A DNA stretch of 25,476 nt from Gammaproteobacteria bacterium UBA7449 (GCA_002477465.1 DLPV01000028.1:1-25476), one strand, 5' to 3'. Shown: positions 14,990 to 23,472, numbered from the stretch's first letter. Notes: a model not told the origin generated them from the sequence alone. Made by a program: numbers and translations.

Positions 14990-16630
14990 TTACTCTCCAA
15001 GCGGCCAGCCATTGGTGATTGGATAGCGCCGGTCACGGCCAAATCCACGTTGGGTCAAGCGTACACCAACAGGACTCTGCCGACGTTTGTATTCGTTAAG
15101 GTCAACCAGGCGCAGCACGCGTTTCACATCCGCCTCGGTGTACCCCTTGTTCATGATCGCTTTAGCGCTTTGATCCTGCTCGACATAGAGCTCCAGAATT
15201 TCATCAAGAGTATCGTAATCCGGCAAACTGTCCTGATCCACCTGACCGGGTGCCAGTTCCGCTGAAGGTGCGCGGTCGATGACTTCTGCAGGAATCACAG
15301 TTTTGCCAGCGCCTATGCTGTTGCGAAATCTAGCCAGTCTATAGACCAACGTCTTGGACACATCTTTGAGCACATCGAAACCGCCAGCCATATCACCATA
15401 AAGCGTGGAGTAGCCTACGGCGATTTCACTCTTGTTACCGGTTGTGAGTACCAGCAGCCCTTTCTTATTGGAAATCGCCATCAACAGCACGCCGCGCGCC
15501 CGCGCCTGAATATTTTGCTCAGTCACATCCGACTCAAGACCCGCAAATTCATCTTTCAACGCGGCGGTGAAGCTGTCGTAAATCTCATTGATTGCAATCA
15601 CCTGGTAATTCACACCAAGGCTCTGCGCCTGTTGTTGAGCACAATCAAGGCTCAACTGCGAGGTGTAGGCAAATGGCATCATAACGGCCTGCACCTTCGC
15701 ACTGCCTAATGCGTCTGCGGCAATTGCCAGGCTAAGAGCTGAGTCGATACCTCCCGACAAGCCAAGTACCACACCTTTGAATCGATTCTTTTCGACATAG
15801 TCACGGACACCCATCACCAGCGCCTCATAGACCTGAGCTTCAAGGTCGAGGGTCTCAGCCATTGCCTGACGAGGGATCTCACAGCTGCCGTGCTCTGCAA
15901 TCTCGATATCGAGAGGAAACAGGCCTTCCTGAAACTGCGGGATCAGGCAATTCAATTCGCCCTGACTGGCGGCCATGGAGCCGCCGTCGAACACCAACTC
16001 ATCCTGCCCCCCAACCAAGTTCACATACACGACAGGAAATCCACCTTCGCGGCTGCGCTGCTGAAGCAATTCCTGCCGCTCCTGGAGCTTGCGCATATGG
16101 AAAGGTGAGGCATTGATATTAACCAGTAAATGCGCGCCGGCCTCTTTAGCCTGACGCGCTGGCTCAGGTTCCCACAGATCCTCACAGACTGTAAACGCCA
16201 TCCGGGCGCCTGCAATGTCAATCACGCAAGGTTGACTGCCCGCTCTGAAGTAGCGGCGTTCATCAAATACCTGGTAGTTCGGTAAGCACTGCTTGCGATA
16301 GCCCGCGATGACCTTACTGCCCCTCAATACTGCCAGTGCGTTGTAAACTCCTTCCGCCGTTGTTTCCGGGTAGCCAACAACCAGATAAGCATCAATGTCT
16401 GCCACACAAATCCGATCCAGCGCCTTGGTAATGCGTGGCTTCAGGCTTGGCCTGAGCAAGAGATCTTCTGGTGGATATCCAGTAATAGCCAGTTCTGGAA
16501 AGACAACCATGTCTGCTCCTAACTCTTCGCTGGCTCTTCTCGCGACCCGGATAATTTTGTCAGTGTTGCCATCTATATCCCCAACCAGAAAATCCAATTG
16601 GGCCATAGTGATTTTAAATCGCGTTGTCAT
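14990..16630 (-). CDS. nadE: Glutamine-dependent NAD+ synthetase
   Basis: NadE amidates deamido-NAD to NAD with ATP, taking ammonia from glutamine in its own N-terminal domain. The 546-residue product has a nitrilase-type glutaminase domain with the triad E46 (VVFPELAITGYPPED), K113 (GYRKQCLPNYQ) and C149 (FTVCEDLWEP), then the synthetase domain with the PP-loop SGGIDS at 292-297 and LTTGNKSEIAVGYSTLYGD. The two-domain form fits this group and contrasts with the single-domain, ammonia-using E. coli enzyme. It sits between the ECF operon and the pilR remnant, where pilS would be in Pseudomonas. Confidence 0.96.
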   Translation of the reverse strand: MTTRFKITMAQLDFLVGDIDGNTDKIIRVARRASEELGADMVVFPELAITGYPPEDLLLRPSLKPRITKALDRICVADIDAYLVVGYPETTAEGVYNALAVLRGSKVIAGYRKQCLPNYQVFDERRYFRAGSQPCVIDIAGARMAFTVCEDLWEPEPARQAKEAGAHLLVNINASPFHMRKLQERQELLQQRSREGGFPVVYVNLVGGQDELVFDGGSMAASQGELNCLIPQFQEGLFPLDIEIAEHGSCEIPRQAMAETLDLEAQVYEALVMGVRDYVEKNRFKGVVLGLSGGIDSALSLAIAADALGSAKVQAVMMPFAYTSQLSLDCAQQQAQSLGVNYQVIAINEIYDSFTAALKDEFAGLESDVTEQNIQARARGVLLMAISNKKGLLVLTTGNKSEIAVGYSTLYGDMAGGFDVLKDVSKTLVYRLARFRNSIGAGKTVIPAEVIDRAPSAELAPGQVDQDSLPDYDTLDEILELYVEQDQSAKAIMNKGYTEADVKRVLRLVDLNEYKRRQSPVGVRLTQRGFGRDRRYPITNGWPLGE

Positions 16631-16767
16631 GGGTTCCTCACCATGGGCCTCTGCACAATGTCTGCACGGCTTTCGCCACTAACCTAGGTGAGCTATTGTA
16701 CGATAAATTGTAGATAGAGGATTAATGTAGAAGTCTTTACGTCAAAGCGTTTGATAGCCTGTGCCAG
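16631..16767. other. Junction between nadE and the pilR remnant
   Basis: No Walker A coding sequence (GESGTGKE) or receiver domain is found in any frame here. The pilR frame is open back to a TAA at about 16723, but the residues before SDAPF (position 16768) do not look like PilR. This is probably the scar of a deletion that removed pilS and the first half of pilR. Confidence 0.5.
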
Positions 16768-17607
16768 AGCGACGCGCCATTCGTTGCGGTAAACTGCGGC
16801 GCGATCCCGGAAGAACTAATGGAAAGCGAATTATTTGGCCACTTAAAAGGAAGCTTTACTGGCGCCGAGCAGGATAAGCAGGGGCTATTTCAGGCCGCCA
16901 GCGGTGGCACCCTATTCCTTGATGAAATTGCTGATTTGCCACTGCACACGCAGGTTAAACTACTTCGGGTCATTCAGGAAAAAGCTGTACGACCTGTGGG
17001 TTCTCAAAAAGAGACACATGTTGATGTGCGATTACTGAGCGCAACCCATAAAAATCTTGTGCGAGAGGTCGAGCATGGCCGCCTGCGCCAGGACCTCTAT
17101 TTTCGGATTAACGTTATCGAACTGGCTGTGCCCCCATTGCGAGAACGCCCTAAGGATTTACCCGAACTCGCCATTGCCTTATTGCAGAAAATCGCAAAAG
17201 AAAACGCAGTGCCTGAGTGCACCCTGTCCCCCTCAGCCCTTGAGGTGTTAAGTAACTACTCCTTTCCAGGCAACGTCAGGGAGCTGGAGAACATTCTGCA
17301 GCGGGCCGCGACTCTTTGCGAAGACAACCTGATTGCAGCCGACAACCTCGAGTTCATGCCCGGGGTCACGGACCCCACAGAGCAGCTGGAATCAGCCGCG
17401 GCAGCCGAGCCCGACATTCAAAGCGAGGTGCACGATTTAGATGCAGATTTCTCTCTAGAGAAACATCTGGAGGGGATCGAGATTGAAGCCATTGAGCGCG
17501 CGCTGGAAGAAACTCGCTGGAACAAGACTGCCGCAGCGAAGAAACTCGGCATGTCTTTTAGGTCATTATGCTATCGCTTGAAGAAGCTGGGGCTGGGGCT
17601 TGAGTAG
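16768..17607 (+). pseudogene. pilR: 5'-truncated pilR (sigma-54 activator of type IV pilus genes)
   Basis: PilR is the NtrC-type response regulator that activates pilin transcription with sigma-54. Only the C-terminal part remains, about 280 codons. Similarity starts at SDAPFVAVNCGAIPEEL and runs through ESELFGH, the GSFTGA loop, Walker B GGTLFLDEIADLP, the arginine finger RLRQDLYFRINV, sensor II FPGNVRELENI and the HTH NKTAAAKKLGMSFRSLCYRL. The receiver domain and Walker A are missing, so ATP-driven activation should be lost. An ATG at 16819 could still start a 262-residue product. There are no internal stops, so the loss is recent or a fragment is retained. Its 3' end overlaps convergent thiO by 50 bases. 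PilR is chosen over other NtrC proteins because of thiO and fimT next to it. Confidence 0.8.
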
Positions 17608-18760
17608 AGGCCGACTTCTCTTCGAAACCCATTGATTTATCCTGTCGATGTGCGCGAAGATCATAAGGAGCGGGATCTATTTCGGGCTCCACTCCCAGCA
17701 CAATATCCGCCGTAAGGCGCGCTGAAGCTGGGGCCAGCACCAAACCGTTACGAAACTGCCCTGCATTGATATAAAAATTAGAGTAAGGTTCAAGCCGGCC
17801 AATATAGGGCACGCCCCCGGTGCTGCCAGGTCGCAATCCCGCCCACTGACCCACGGGTTCTATTTTTTCCAACGCAGGCAACATCGCTACGGCAGAATGA
17901 CTTAGTGTTTGTCTCGCCGGTGAGGTAGAAGTCTTGTCAAAGCCCGCATACTCAAGTGTGCTACCGACAAGCAAATGGCCATCCTGGCGTGGGATCAGAT
18001 ACTTACCTTGATTCAGAATTATCGACTCTATTGGAGGCTTTGGAAACTTATAAAGTAGCATCTGACCCTTCACTGGCTGAATGGCTGTTTGTAACGATAG
18101 TTTTTCAAGCAGCTGCTGACTCCAGGCACCGGCCGTTATTACAATCGCACTCCCAAAGAGGTGAGCTACTTCAGCCTCACCCGCAGTTTTCACGCTGACT
18201 CCACTAATCGATGATCCAGAGATCATGAAACCAGTGACCGCGGCCTGCGTCATCAAGGAAAATCCTGGCTGCTTTTGCAAACTCGCAAGTAGGGCTCGAC
18301 ACAATCGCGGATTCCTTATGTTGCCTACTTGCGGCATCCACAGACCAGACTCGAATCCGGCTGCCAGAGCCGTTTCTTTTTTGTATATGGAGTCACATCC
18401 ACATGCCAACATCGTGTGACCCTGTGTCGCCGCCCATACCAGCGCCTGCTGCTGGTCTGGCGCATCCAACATCAACAAGCCGCAAGCATGCAACTGCACG
18501 TCGATGCCGGTTTCGGCCAGCAACTCCTCTGCAAGCTGCGGGTAGAATGCCTGAGCCCAATTCGCCAGTGCTGTAACAGCGGCATCATAGCGCCAGGGAT
18601 AGAGTGGAGACACAATTCCGCCACCGGCCCAGGAAGACTCCTTCGCCACCTCATGTTTTTCGATCAGGGTAACGCTGGCTCCGCTGGCAATCAGCATGCG
18701 CGATACTAGCAGGCCGTTGATACCAGCTCCCACCACGATTACATCACTGTTTTGCGCCAA
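17558..18760 (-). CDS. thiO: Glycine oxidase ThiO (FAD-dependent)
   Basis: ThiO oxidises glycine to iminoglycine for the thiazole half of thiamine. The 400-residue product has the FAD-binding Rossmann motif at its start (DVIVVGAGINGLLVSRMLIA with the GxGxxG at about 12-17), SSWAGGGIVSPL as in glycine oxidases, and the C-terminal DAO motif GQFRNGLVLAPASARL. It is intact. The last 25 or so residues (QAPAPASSSDSIMT) are Ala/Ser-rich and are read antisense to the pilR HTH, so they look like a read-through tail. No other thiamine genes are near. The pilR-thiO-fimT order matches Pseudomonas as remembered. Amine substrate is inferred from family. Confidence 0.9.
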   Translation of the reverse strand: MAQNSDVIVVGAGINGLLVSRMLIASGASVTLIEKHEVAKESSWAGGGIVSPLYPWRYDAAVTALANWAQAFYPQLAEELLAETGIDVQLHACGLLMLDAPDQQQALVWAATQGHTMLACGCDSIYKKETALAAGFESGLWMPQVGNIRNPRLCRALLASLQKQPGFSLMTQAAVTGFMISGSSISGVSVKTAGEAEVAHLFGSAIVITAGAWSQQLLEKLSLQTAIQPVKGQMLLYKFPKPPIESIILNQGKYLIPRQDGHLLVGSTLEYAGFDKTSTSPARQTLSHSAVAMLPALEKIEPVGQWAGLRPGSTGGVPYIGRLEPYSNFYINAGQFRNGLVLAPASARLTADIVLGVEPEIDPAPYDLRAHRQDKSMGFEEKSASTQAPAPASSSDSIMT

Positions 18761-18833
18761 TTTTTGTTCCTATTGAAGATCTGCTTCTAAACTAAGGCTA
18801 ATTGTTCATAGCGATCACAAGGACGTGAAATGC

Positions 18834-19040
18834 ATGCAAGTCTCCAGGCGCTTTATTGCTGGACTGACTCTAATCGAACTTCTCGTGACACTTTTTGTCC
18901 TGGCTTTGCTGCTAAACCTGTCAACACCAGGCATGCTCTACCTGGTCCAGCAGAAGGCATCGGAAGTTACCATTAATTGCCTGCATCGCAATCAGCGCCA
19001 TCGCTGGTGGCACACACCGACACATCCTGTTTGCGCTTGA
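18834..19040 (+). pseudogene. fimT: fimT-like minor pilin, 3'-truncated
   Basis: The frame begins with a type IV prepilin signal, RRFIAG then LTLIELLVTLFVLALLL, with Leu instead of the usual Phe at +1 and the conserved Glu at +5. AAGGA lies 10 bases before the ATG at 18834. Pilin-like sequence continues to about QQKASEVT (18971). The following residues (NCLHRNQRHRWWHTPTHPVCA) are the antisense of the facing pilin gene and not pilin. FimT/GspH proteins are about 160-190 residues; this one is 68, so it cannot form a full pilin head. Its position after divergent thiO identifies it as fimT. Confidence 0.75.
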
Positions 19041-19284
19041 TCGCTTCACTGCGGGCCAGATTCAGTGTGGTCAGCATCACCTTGACCTGGGTATTCGTAT
19101 TCGCCGACTCGATTGTGTCCTGAAAGCCGGGCGTCGCCAGTGCCAGCAAGATACCCAGAATGGCTATCACTATAAGCAGCTCTATCAAGGAAAAGCCGCT
19201 GATTTTATTGATATTTATCTGTATATGCTGACCTTTGAAGGCGCTCTTTTGGGGTTTCGCAGGGTCCCGGATTGTGTAGACCAC
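18973..19284 (-). pseudogene. FimT/FimU/GspH-like minor pilin, 3'-truncated, facing fimT
   Basis: Read on the minus strand this is a second prepilin 5' half: KISG then FSLIELLIVIAILGILLALA, followed by typical GspH-domain sequence (LTTLNLARSEAIKRKQDVSV, then CATSDGADCDAGN) and a stop just where the family would continue with W.DGW. About 60-80 C-terminal residues are missing. No ATG lies close to the leader; the frame opens at a GTG (19284), giving an unusually long 31-residue leader, so the start may also be damaged. Its broken end meets the broken end of fimT at about 18971-18979. Confidence 0.75.
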
Positions 19285-19460
19285 TCGAAATCCTATCTGT
19301 AAACGCCAGAAAATCCTGAAGTTTTCCTTAATTTGTCGGATTTTCAGCGGAGAATTTAAGCGCTATTTGATTCTCCACGTCCCAAGCCTAACTCAATGGC
19401 ACTACAAGACCGTGACTTAGCTAGAACTCAGAAAATTTCGTGGGTGGGACTCTTACAGAT

Positions 19461-19476
19461 TGTGACAGATATCACA
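19461..19476. promoter_or_regulatory. CRP/Vfr-type binding site
   Basis: TGTGA-CAGATA-TCACA is a perfect match to the core CRP consensus TGTGA-N6-TCACA. Its centre is 140 bases before the tauE-like start and about 185 bases before the minus-strand pilin remnant, so it could serve either side. In pseudomonads the CRP homologue Vfr is tied to pilus control, which makes the place suggestive. Confidence 0.55.
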
Positions 19477-19549
19477 TCGGTAATGGTAAAGATTCCAAGA
19501 CACCCCGAAATCTCCACCAAGCCATTGAATTTTAGCGATTTACGGGAAT

Positions 19550-19579
19550 TTGGCAAACCCTCGGCGAGAAAATGATAAG
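19550..19579 (+). promoter_or_regulatory. Possible sigma-70 promoter of the tauE-like gene
   Basis: TTGGCA (19550-19555), an 18-base spacer and GATAAG (19574-19579) match the consensus at 5 and 4 of 6 positions. The predicted start is about 20 bases before the ATG. Confidence 0.3.
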
Positions 19580-19608
19580 CTGCGCCGCTGCAGCCAGGAC
19601 TTGCTTTG

Positions 19609-20367
19609 ATGGAATTGAATTTAACAGCTATCGCCCTGCTCGCCGGGACAGGCTTCCTGGCTGGCGGCATCAATACAATCGCTGGTGGTGGCTCTAACCT
19701 GACTCTGCCAATGCTGATGATGCTTGGCCTGCCAGCAGACCTGGCAAATGGTACCAATCGCGTGGCTGTTTTGATGCAGTGTGTAGTAGGTGTGGCTGGT
19801 TATGACAAGCACAACACCCTGGATCGCCCCGCCATTGCGCCCGTCCTGGTGCCCACCCTGCTGGGTGGTGTGCCTGGCGCCCTCGGCGCCGCCCTCATGC
19901 CCAATCTCTATCTCAAGCCGGTGCTACTTGTCACCATTCTCAGTATGTCTGTGCTTATCCTGCTCAGGCCAGAGGTGATCGCCCCACCCGCGGGAACCCC
20001 GACGCAATCGCCTGAAGATAACCCGAAAGCCTGGTGGGCGCTATTTGCAGCCGGCATCTATGGGGGCTTTGTCCAGGCGGGAGTCGGTTTCATCCTGCTC
20101 GCCGCTCTGGCGGGAGGGCTACGCTATGACCTGGTCAGGGCCAATGCACTGAAAATGACCTGTGCGCTGGCCTTCACCGTGGTCGCGCTGGCAATATTTA
20201 TCGCGTTTGATCAGGTCAGCTGGGTCCCGGGCTTTATAGTTGCCGCGGGAACTATGGCTGGCGCCCACCTTGCTGTCAAAGTTGCTGTGAAGGCTTCCCA
20301 GAACAGCATCAAATGGTTTCTCTTCGCCATGACTTTGGTTGCAGTAGCTGGCGGTCTCTACCTGTGA
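19609..20367 (+). CDS. TauE/SafE family membrane transporter (putative sulfite/organosulfonate exporter)
   Basis: The 252-residue product is almost wholly hydrophobic with about seven to eight membrane helices. The two halves each carry a family motif: FLAGGINTIAGGGSNLTLPM near residues 17-36 and IYGGFVQAGVGFILLAALAG in the second half, the signature of the duplicated TauE/SafE fold. The family exports sulfite, sulfoacetate or related anions, but members with other roles are common and no sulfur gene is nearby, so the substrate is unknown. ATG at 19609 is preceded by AGGA with nine bases spacing. It is a single-gene unit facing the minus-strand kinase gene. Confidence 0.88.
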   Translation: MELNLTAIALLAGTGFLAGGINTIAGGGSNLTLPMLMMLGLPADLANGTNRVAVLMQCVVGVAGYDKHNTLDRPAIAPVLVPTLLGGVPGALGAALMPNLYLKPVLLVTILSMSVLILLRPEVIAPPAGTPTQSPEDNPKAWWALFAAGIYGGFVQAGVGFILLAALAGGLRYDLVRANALKMTCALAFTVVALAIFIAFDQVSWVPGFIVAAGTMAGAHLAVKVAVKASQNSIKWFLFAMTLVAVAGGLYL

Positions 20368-20411
20368 ACCTTACGTAAACGCCTTGGTTCAATAGACTTT
20401 GACCAACAGGC

Positions 20412-21821
20412 TTAGCCAAATGTCTTGGGTGGTGGGAAAGTAATTTTGATAGATGCGCCGCCCATGTTACTGGTATTCACCTGAATATCACCTTCGTAGC
20501 TCTTGACGATATCAGCTACAACAGCCAGCCCAATTCCTTGTCCTTGCGCTAAAGTATCAGATCTGGCACCTCTCTGTAGCACATAGGCTAATCGTTCGTT
20601 GGGAATACCTTTGCCGTTATCATCAACCTGCAGTATGACGCTTCTATTAGCGCCAGACTCCCTGCATATACGAATCTTGATCTCGGACTCACCATACTTG
20701 TAGGCGTTGTCCAGGACATTACCCAACACTTCCATGAGGTCACGCTCATCTCCAACGAACTGCGCTGCCTTGTCAAAATCCCTAACTACCATCATGTGTT
20801 TATCGGCGTAGACTTTCTGCAGTGCGTCTATCACCTTGTTCGTTGCCTCGGCAATATTGACCCGGCGTGATAACGATCCGGCGTTATTGGTTTGCACAGC
20901 CCGCTGCAGCTGATATGTGACTATTTGGTTCATCCGCTCTAACTGCTCATCGGCGGCCTGCAGCTGCGCGACAAAATCTGCATTGCTATCCGGCTTGGCC
21001 TTGAGCTGCGGAATGATGCCGGTCAATACGGCAAGCGGCGTCTTCAGACTATGGGCAAGATCACCAAGAGTCGTGCGATAGCGGCTTTGCTGTTTGCGCT
21101 CACTCTCAATCAGCATATTGAGATTTGCGGTAACGCCCTGCAGTTCTCTTGGATAGCGGGCCCCAAGCTTGTCCTTTTCCCCGGTCTCAATACGCTTCAA
21201 GTCTCGCGCCATGCGACTGAGTGGCGATAGCCCCCAGCGCAGCAATACAGTCTGGATGATAAGCAGCAGCACCGCCGCACCACCAAGCCAGGACCAGAGA
21301 TCACGCTGAAAATTGCTGATTTCGGAATAATAGGGCTCGGCATCTTCCAGTACAGTGAAATTATATTCACTGATTCCATCCTCCCAGAGAATGCCATAAC
21401 TCTGGCGAAAATAGATCACGTAGTTGGCGTCTATGCGCCCAAAACGAGACAGACCGACCCCCACGTTTTCTCGCAGAAAACCAGTTTCAGGCGGGCTGAA
21501 TGCCCGGGCTGAATCACTGCGCCAGAGCTCACCTGCACTGGAGCTGCTGATATAACCATAGAGGCCGGAATCCAATTGATTGAAGCGAGGTTCCTGCAGC
21601 GTTTCCAGAAAGTAGAACTCTCCATCACGCTCATCCACTGCAGACAACAGCAGATAGATCTGTACCTGCAATCGTTCCGCTGCCCCGGCTTCGACACTTG
21701 AGCGAAATGCCCGCTCCAACACCACACCGGTAATTCCCAGAAACAGGAAAAGAAGAATGCTGAATACCAGCATTAGGCGGGATTGCAAAGAGTAGCCAGA
21801 GACCCTGGCGTTGGAACTCAT
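20412..21821 (-). CDS. PhoQ-like sensor histidine kinase
   Basis: The 469-residue product has a first membrane helix at about 16-36, a periplasmic sensor of about 140 residues, a second helix at about 177-195, a HAMP-like linker, the H box DLAHSLKTPLAVL with H257, the N box NVLDNAYKYG and G boxes DDNGKGI and GQGIGL. HSLKTPLAVL is typical of the PhoQ group. The sensor holds acidic patches (ERDGEFYFLE, EDAEPYYSE), which in PhoQ bind divalent cations; similar sensing here is inference. The start at 21821 lies 22 bases after the regulator stop; a frame opening upstream at 21893 would overlap the regulator and was not chosen. Confidence 0.9.
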   Translation of the reverse strand: MSSNARVSGYSLQSRLMLVFSILLFLFLGITGVVLERAFRSSVEAGAAERLQVQIYLLLSAVDERDGEFYFLETLQEPRFNQLDSGLYGYISSSSAGELWRSDSARAFSPPETGFLRENVGVGLSRFGRIDANYVIYFRQSYGILWEDGISEYNFTVLEDAEPYYSEISNFQRDLWSWLGGAAVLLLIIQTVLLRWGLSPLSRMARDLKRIETGEKDKLGARYPRELQGVTANLNMLIESERKQQSRYRTTLGDLAHSLKTPLAVLTGIIPQLKAKPDSNADFVAQLQAADEQLERMNQIVTYQLQRAVQTNNAGSLSRRVNIAEATNKVIDALQKVYADKHMMVVRDFDKAAQFVGDERDLMEVLGNVLDNAYKYGESEIKIRICRESGANRSVILQVDDNGKGIPNERLAYVLQRGARSDTLAQGQGIGLAVVADIVKSYEGDIQVNTSNMGGASIKITFPPPKTFG

Positions 21822-21843
21822 GGAAACGGCCTGTGCAGATTTA

Positions 21844-22521
21844 TCAGGTTTCCGCCAGGCTAAAGCAGTAACCCTGACCCCTGACAGTTTCAATCGGTTT
21901 CAGCGTCTGCTCCGGGTCCAGTTTTTGCCGCAGTCGTCGTACAAAGACTTCCAGCACATTACTATCCCGATCATAGTCCTGCGCGTACAGATGCTCAGTC
22001 AATTCAGTTTTTGAAATTACCTGACCTGGATGCAGCATAAGATACTCAAGCATCTTGTACTCATAGGCTGTGAGATCAACGCCTTCTTCGTTAACGGTCA
22101 GCCGTTTTGCGGTGATATCGAGGCTCAGGGGGCCAAACTCTAACTTGGGCTTAGCGAATCCAGCGGCGCGGCGCAGTAGCGCATTGAGGCGTGCCTGAAT
22201 CTCCTCTAGCTGGAATGGTTTCACGACGTAATCATCAGCACCAGCATCGAGCCCAGCAACCTTGTCCTGCCAGTCGCCACGCGCTGTCAGAATCAGGATT
22301 GGAAAACTCTTGTCGGCAGCGCGAGCTTGCTGGATCAGGGAGATACCGTCTATCTCAGGCAATCCGAGATCAACGATCGCAGCATCATAGTCATACTCAG
22401 TGGCATAATACAGACCCGCTTTACCATCCACCGCGACGTCAACCACATAACCTTGCTTTGTGAGGCCCTGCTCCAGCTGTTGACGCAGTAAACTCTCATC
22501 TTCAACGACTAATAATCGCAT
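21844..22521 (-). CDS. PhoP-like response regulator (OmpR family)
   Basis: The 225-residue product has a receiver domain with the acidic pocket ED at 7-8, phospho-acceptor D51 (AIVDLGLPEIDG), T79 and K101 (YVVKPF), and an OmpR-type winged helix from about residue 125 with LTAYEYKMLEYLMLHPGQVI and RRLRQKL...VRGQGYCF. PhoP-like rather than another OmpR member is judged from the overall sequence and from the PhoQ-like partner 22 bases downstream. A PepSY gene is 37 bases upstream in the same direction. Such proteins bind direct repeats with an 11-bp period; one is present at 23584-23602. Confidence 0.92.
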   Translation of the reverse strand: MRLLVVEDESLLRQQLEQGLTKQGYVVDVAVDGKAGLYYATEYDYDAAIVDLGLPEIDGISLIQQARAADKSFPILILTARGDWQDKVAGLDAGADDYVVKPFQLEEIQARLNALLRRAAGFAKPKLEFGPLSLDITAKRLTVNEEGVDLTAYEYKMLEYLMLHPGQVISKTELTEHLYAQDYDRDSNVLEVFVRRLRQKLDPEQTLKPIETVRGQGYCFSLAET

Positions 22522-22558
22522 CGTCGACTACCTCCTGTGTGCCATTCGATTCCAGGAA

Positions 22559-22894
22559 TCAGGTACCGCCAGTTACTTCTCCGGTCCTGGCGTGCACGAA
22601 AACGGTGAAGACTTTACCCGCATTTTCCATACGAATCTGATAACGCTGCGCGGCTCCTTCACCGACTAACGTGATACGCAGTATATTTCCCGCAAATTGC
22701 TGCCTGGCCAGATTCACAGCCTGTCGCTCTGTGATGAGGCCGTTGGCCTGGGGATTTATTCGAAGATCTCGCAGCGGATTGGAGCGGTCCAACTGATTCT
22801 GCTCAACCTGGAAAGGCAAAATCTGTCCATGGGAGAACAGGCTCCAACACATAAACAAGCCAAAAAGGAAACTTATCGTTCCAGCTTTCTTCAA
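22559..22894 (-). CDS. Small periplasmic PepSY-domain protein
   Basis: The 111-residue product has a signal peptide (MKKAGTISFLFGLFMCWSLF, cleavage near SHG-QIL) and one PepSY domain at about 52-109 (LITERQAVNLARQQFAGNIL, then YQIRMENAGKVFTVFVHART). PepSY domains often act as inhibitors or sensors outside the membrane. Its place directly before a PhoPQ-like pair, a pattern seen in many proteobacteria, suggests that it modulates the kinase; that is inference. It lies 37 bases before the regulator gene and 50 bases after the YcfJ-like gene, so all four may form one unit. Confidence 0.85.
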   Translation of the reverse strand: MKKAGTISFLFGLFMCWSLFSHGQILPFQVEQNQLDRSNPLRDLRINPQANGLITERQAVNLARQQFAGNILRITLVGEGAAQRYQIRMENAGKVFTVFVHARTGEVTGGT

Positions 22895-22944
22895 AACTCA
22901 CCCCAAAGGTGCCAGTTCGACCCTATTGCGGACTGGCTGCTGTT

Positions 22945-23472
22945 TTAATTTGCAGGCTGAATGCTCACTCTGAGCCGAATCTGCTCACCGGGATCGGAAT
23001 CGGTTCGCACAGAGTATTCTTCACCATTGTAGAGATATGTCACCTGATAACCGACCAGACGCTCTTCTTCAAATTTTTCATATGCTGTCTCGCAGCGCTG
23101 CACAGTTTCGTAGACGCGCACAGCATTTCTGCTACGGTTACGGTCTGTGACTATATCACGTCCGATTGAGTGGCCCAACATGGCACCTACCACAGCACCA
23201 ATCCGCTTGTTACTCTTGCCGTTGCCTACCGCATTGCCGAGTGCACCACCGATGATGGTACTCACCAAAACCGGTGTCCTGGAACCACTGCGTGAGGGGT
23301 AACGATCGATGACAACCTCCTCCCAACACTGTTCCATAGGCTCGGAAATTTCCACTATCTGGTAGATAGGTCGCGTCTCGATTACATCACCGTATTCATA
23401 GGTGGTTTGCCCACTCGCTGAGATTGTCCAGATGCTGGCACAACTTGCTAGTAGAATTGATAACCTGTTCAT
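22945..23472 (-). CDS. YcfJ-like glycine-zipper 2TM envelope protein
   Basis: The 175-residue product has an N-terminal signal (MNRLSILLASCASIWTISAS), whose LASC also resembles a lipobox, then a glycine-zipper hairpin at about 72-105 (STIIGGALGNAVGNGKSN and IGAVVGAMLGHSIGRD). A C-terminal domain matches E. coli YcfJ as remembered: QRCETAYEKFEEERLVGYQV and DSDPGEQIRL, including the paired Cys (one near EQCWEE, one in QRCE). The ATG at 23472 is chosen over an upstream start at 23484. The role is unknown beyond the envelope. It is upstream of the PepSY and PhoPQ-like genes and has a regulator-like repeat in its promoter region. Confidence 0.85.
   Translation of the reverse strand: MNRLSILLASCASIWTISASGQTTYEYGDVIETRPIYQIVEISEPMEQCWEEVVIDRYPSRSGSRTPVLVSTIIGGALGNAVGNGKSNKRIGAVVGAMLGHSIGRDIVTDRNRSRNAVRVYETVQRCETAYEKFEEERLVGYQVTYLYNGEEYSVRTDSDPGEQIRLRVSIQPAN

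Larger units (their letters stand above)
19285..19608. other. 324-base gap before the tauE-like gene
   Basis: No gene found; in particular the missing 3' halves of the two pilins are not here. It holds a perfect CRP/Vfr-type site (19461-19476) and a possible promoter (19550-19579). Confidence 0.6.

Noticed and set aside
16852..16869. GSFTGA instead of GAFTGA in the PilR fragment, as a possible loss-of-function change
   Set aside because: PilR proteins commonly carry GSFTGA as remembered, so it is not a sign of decay.
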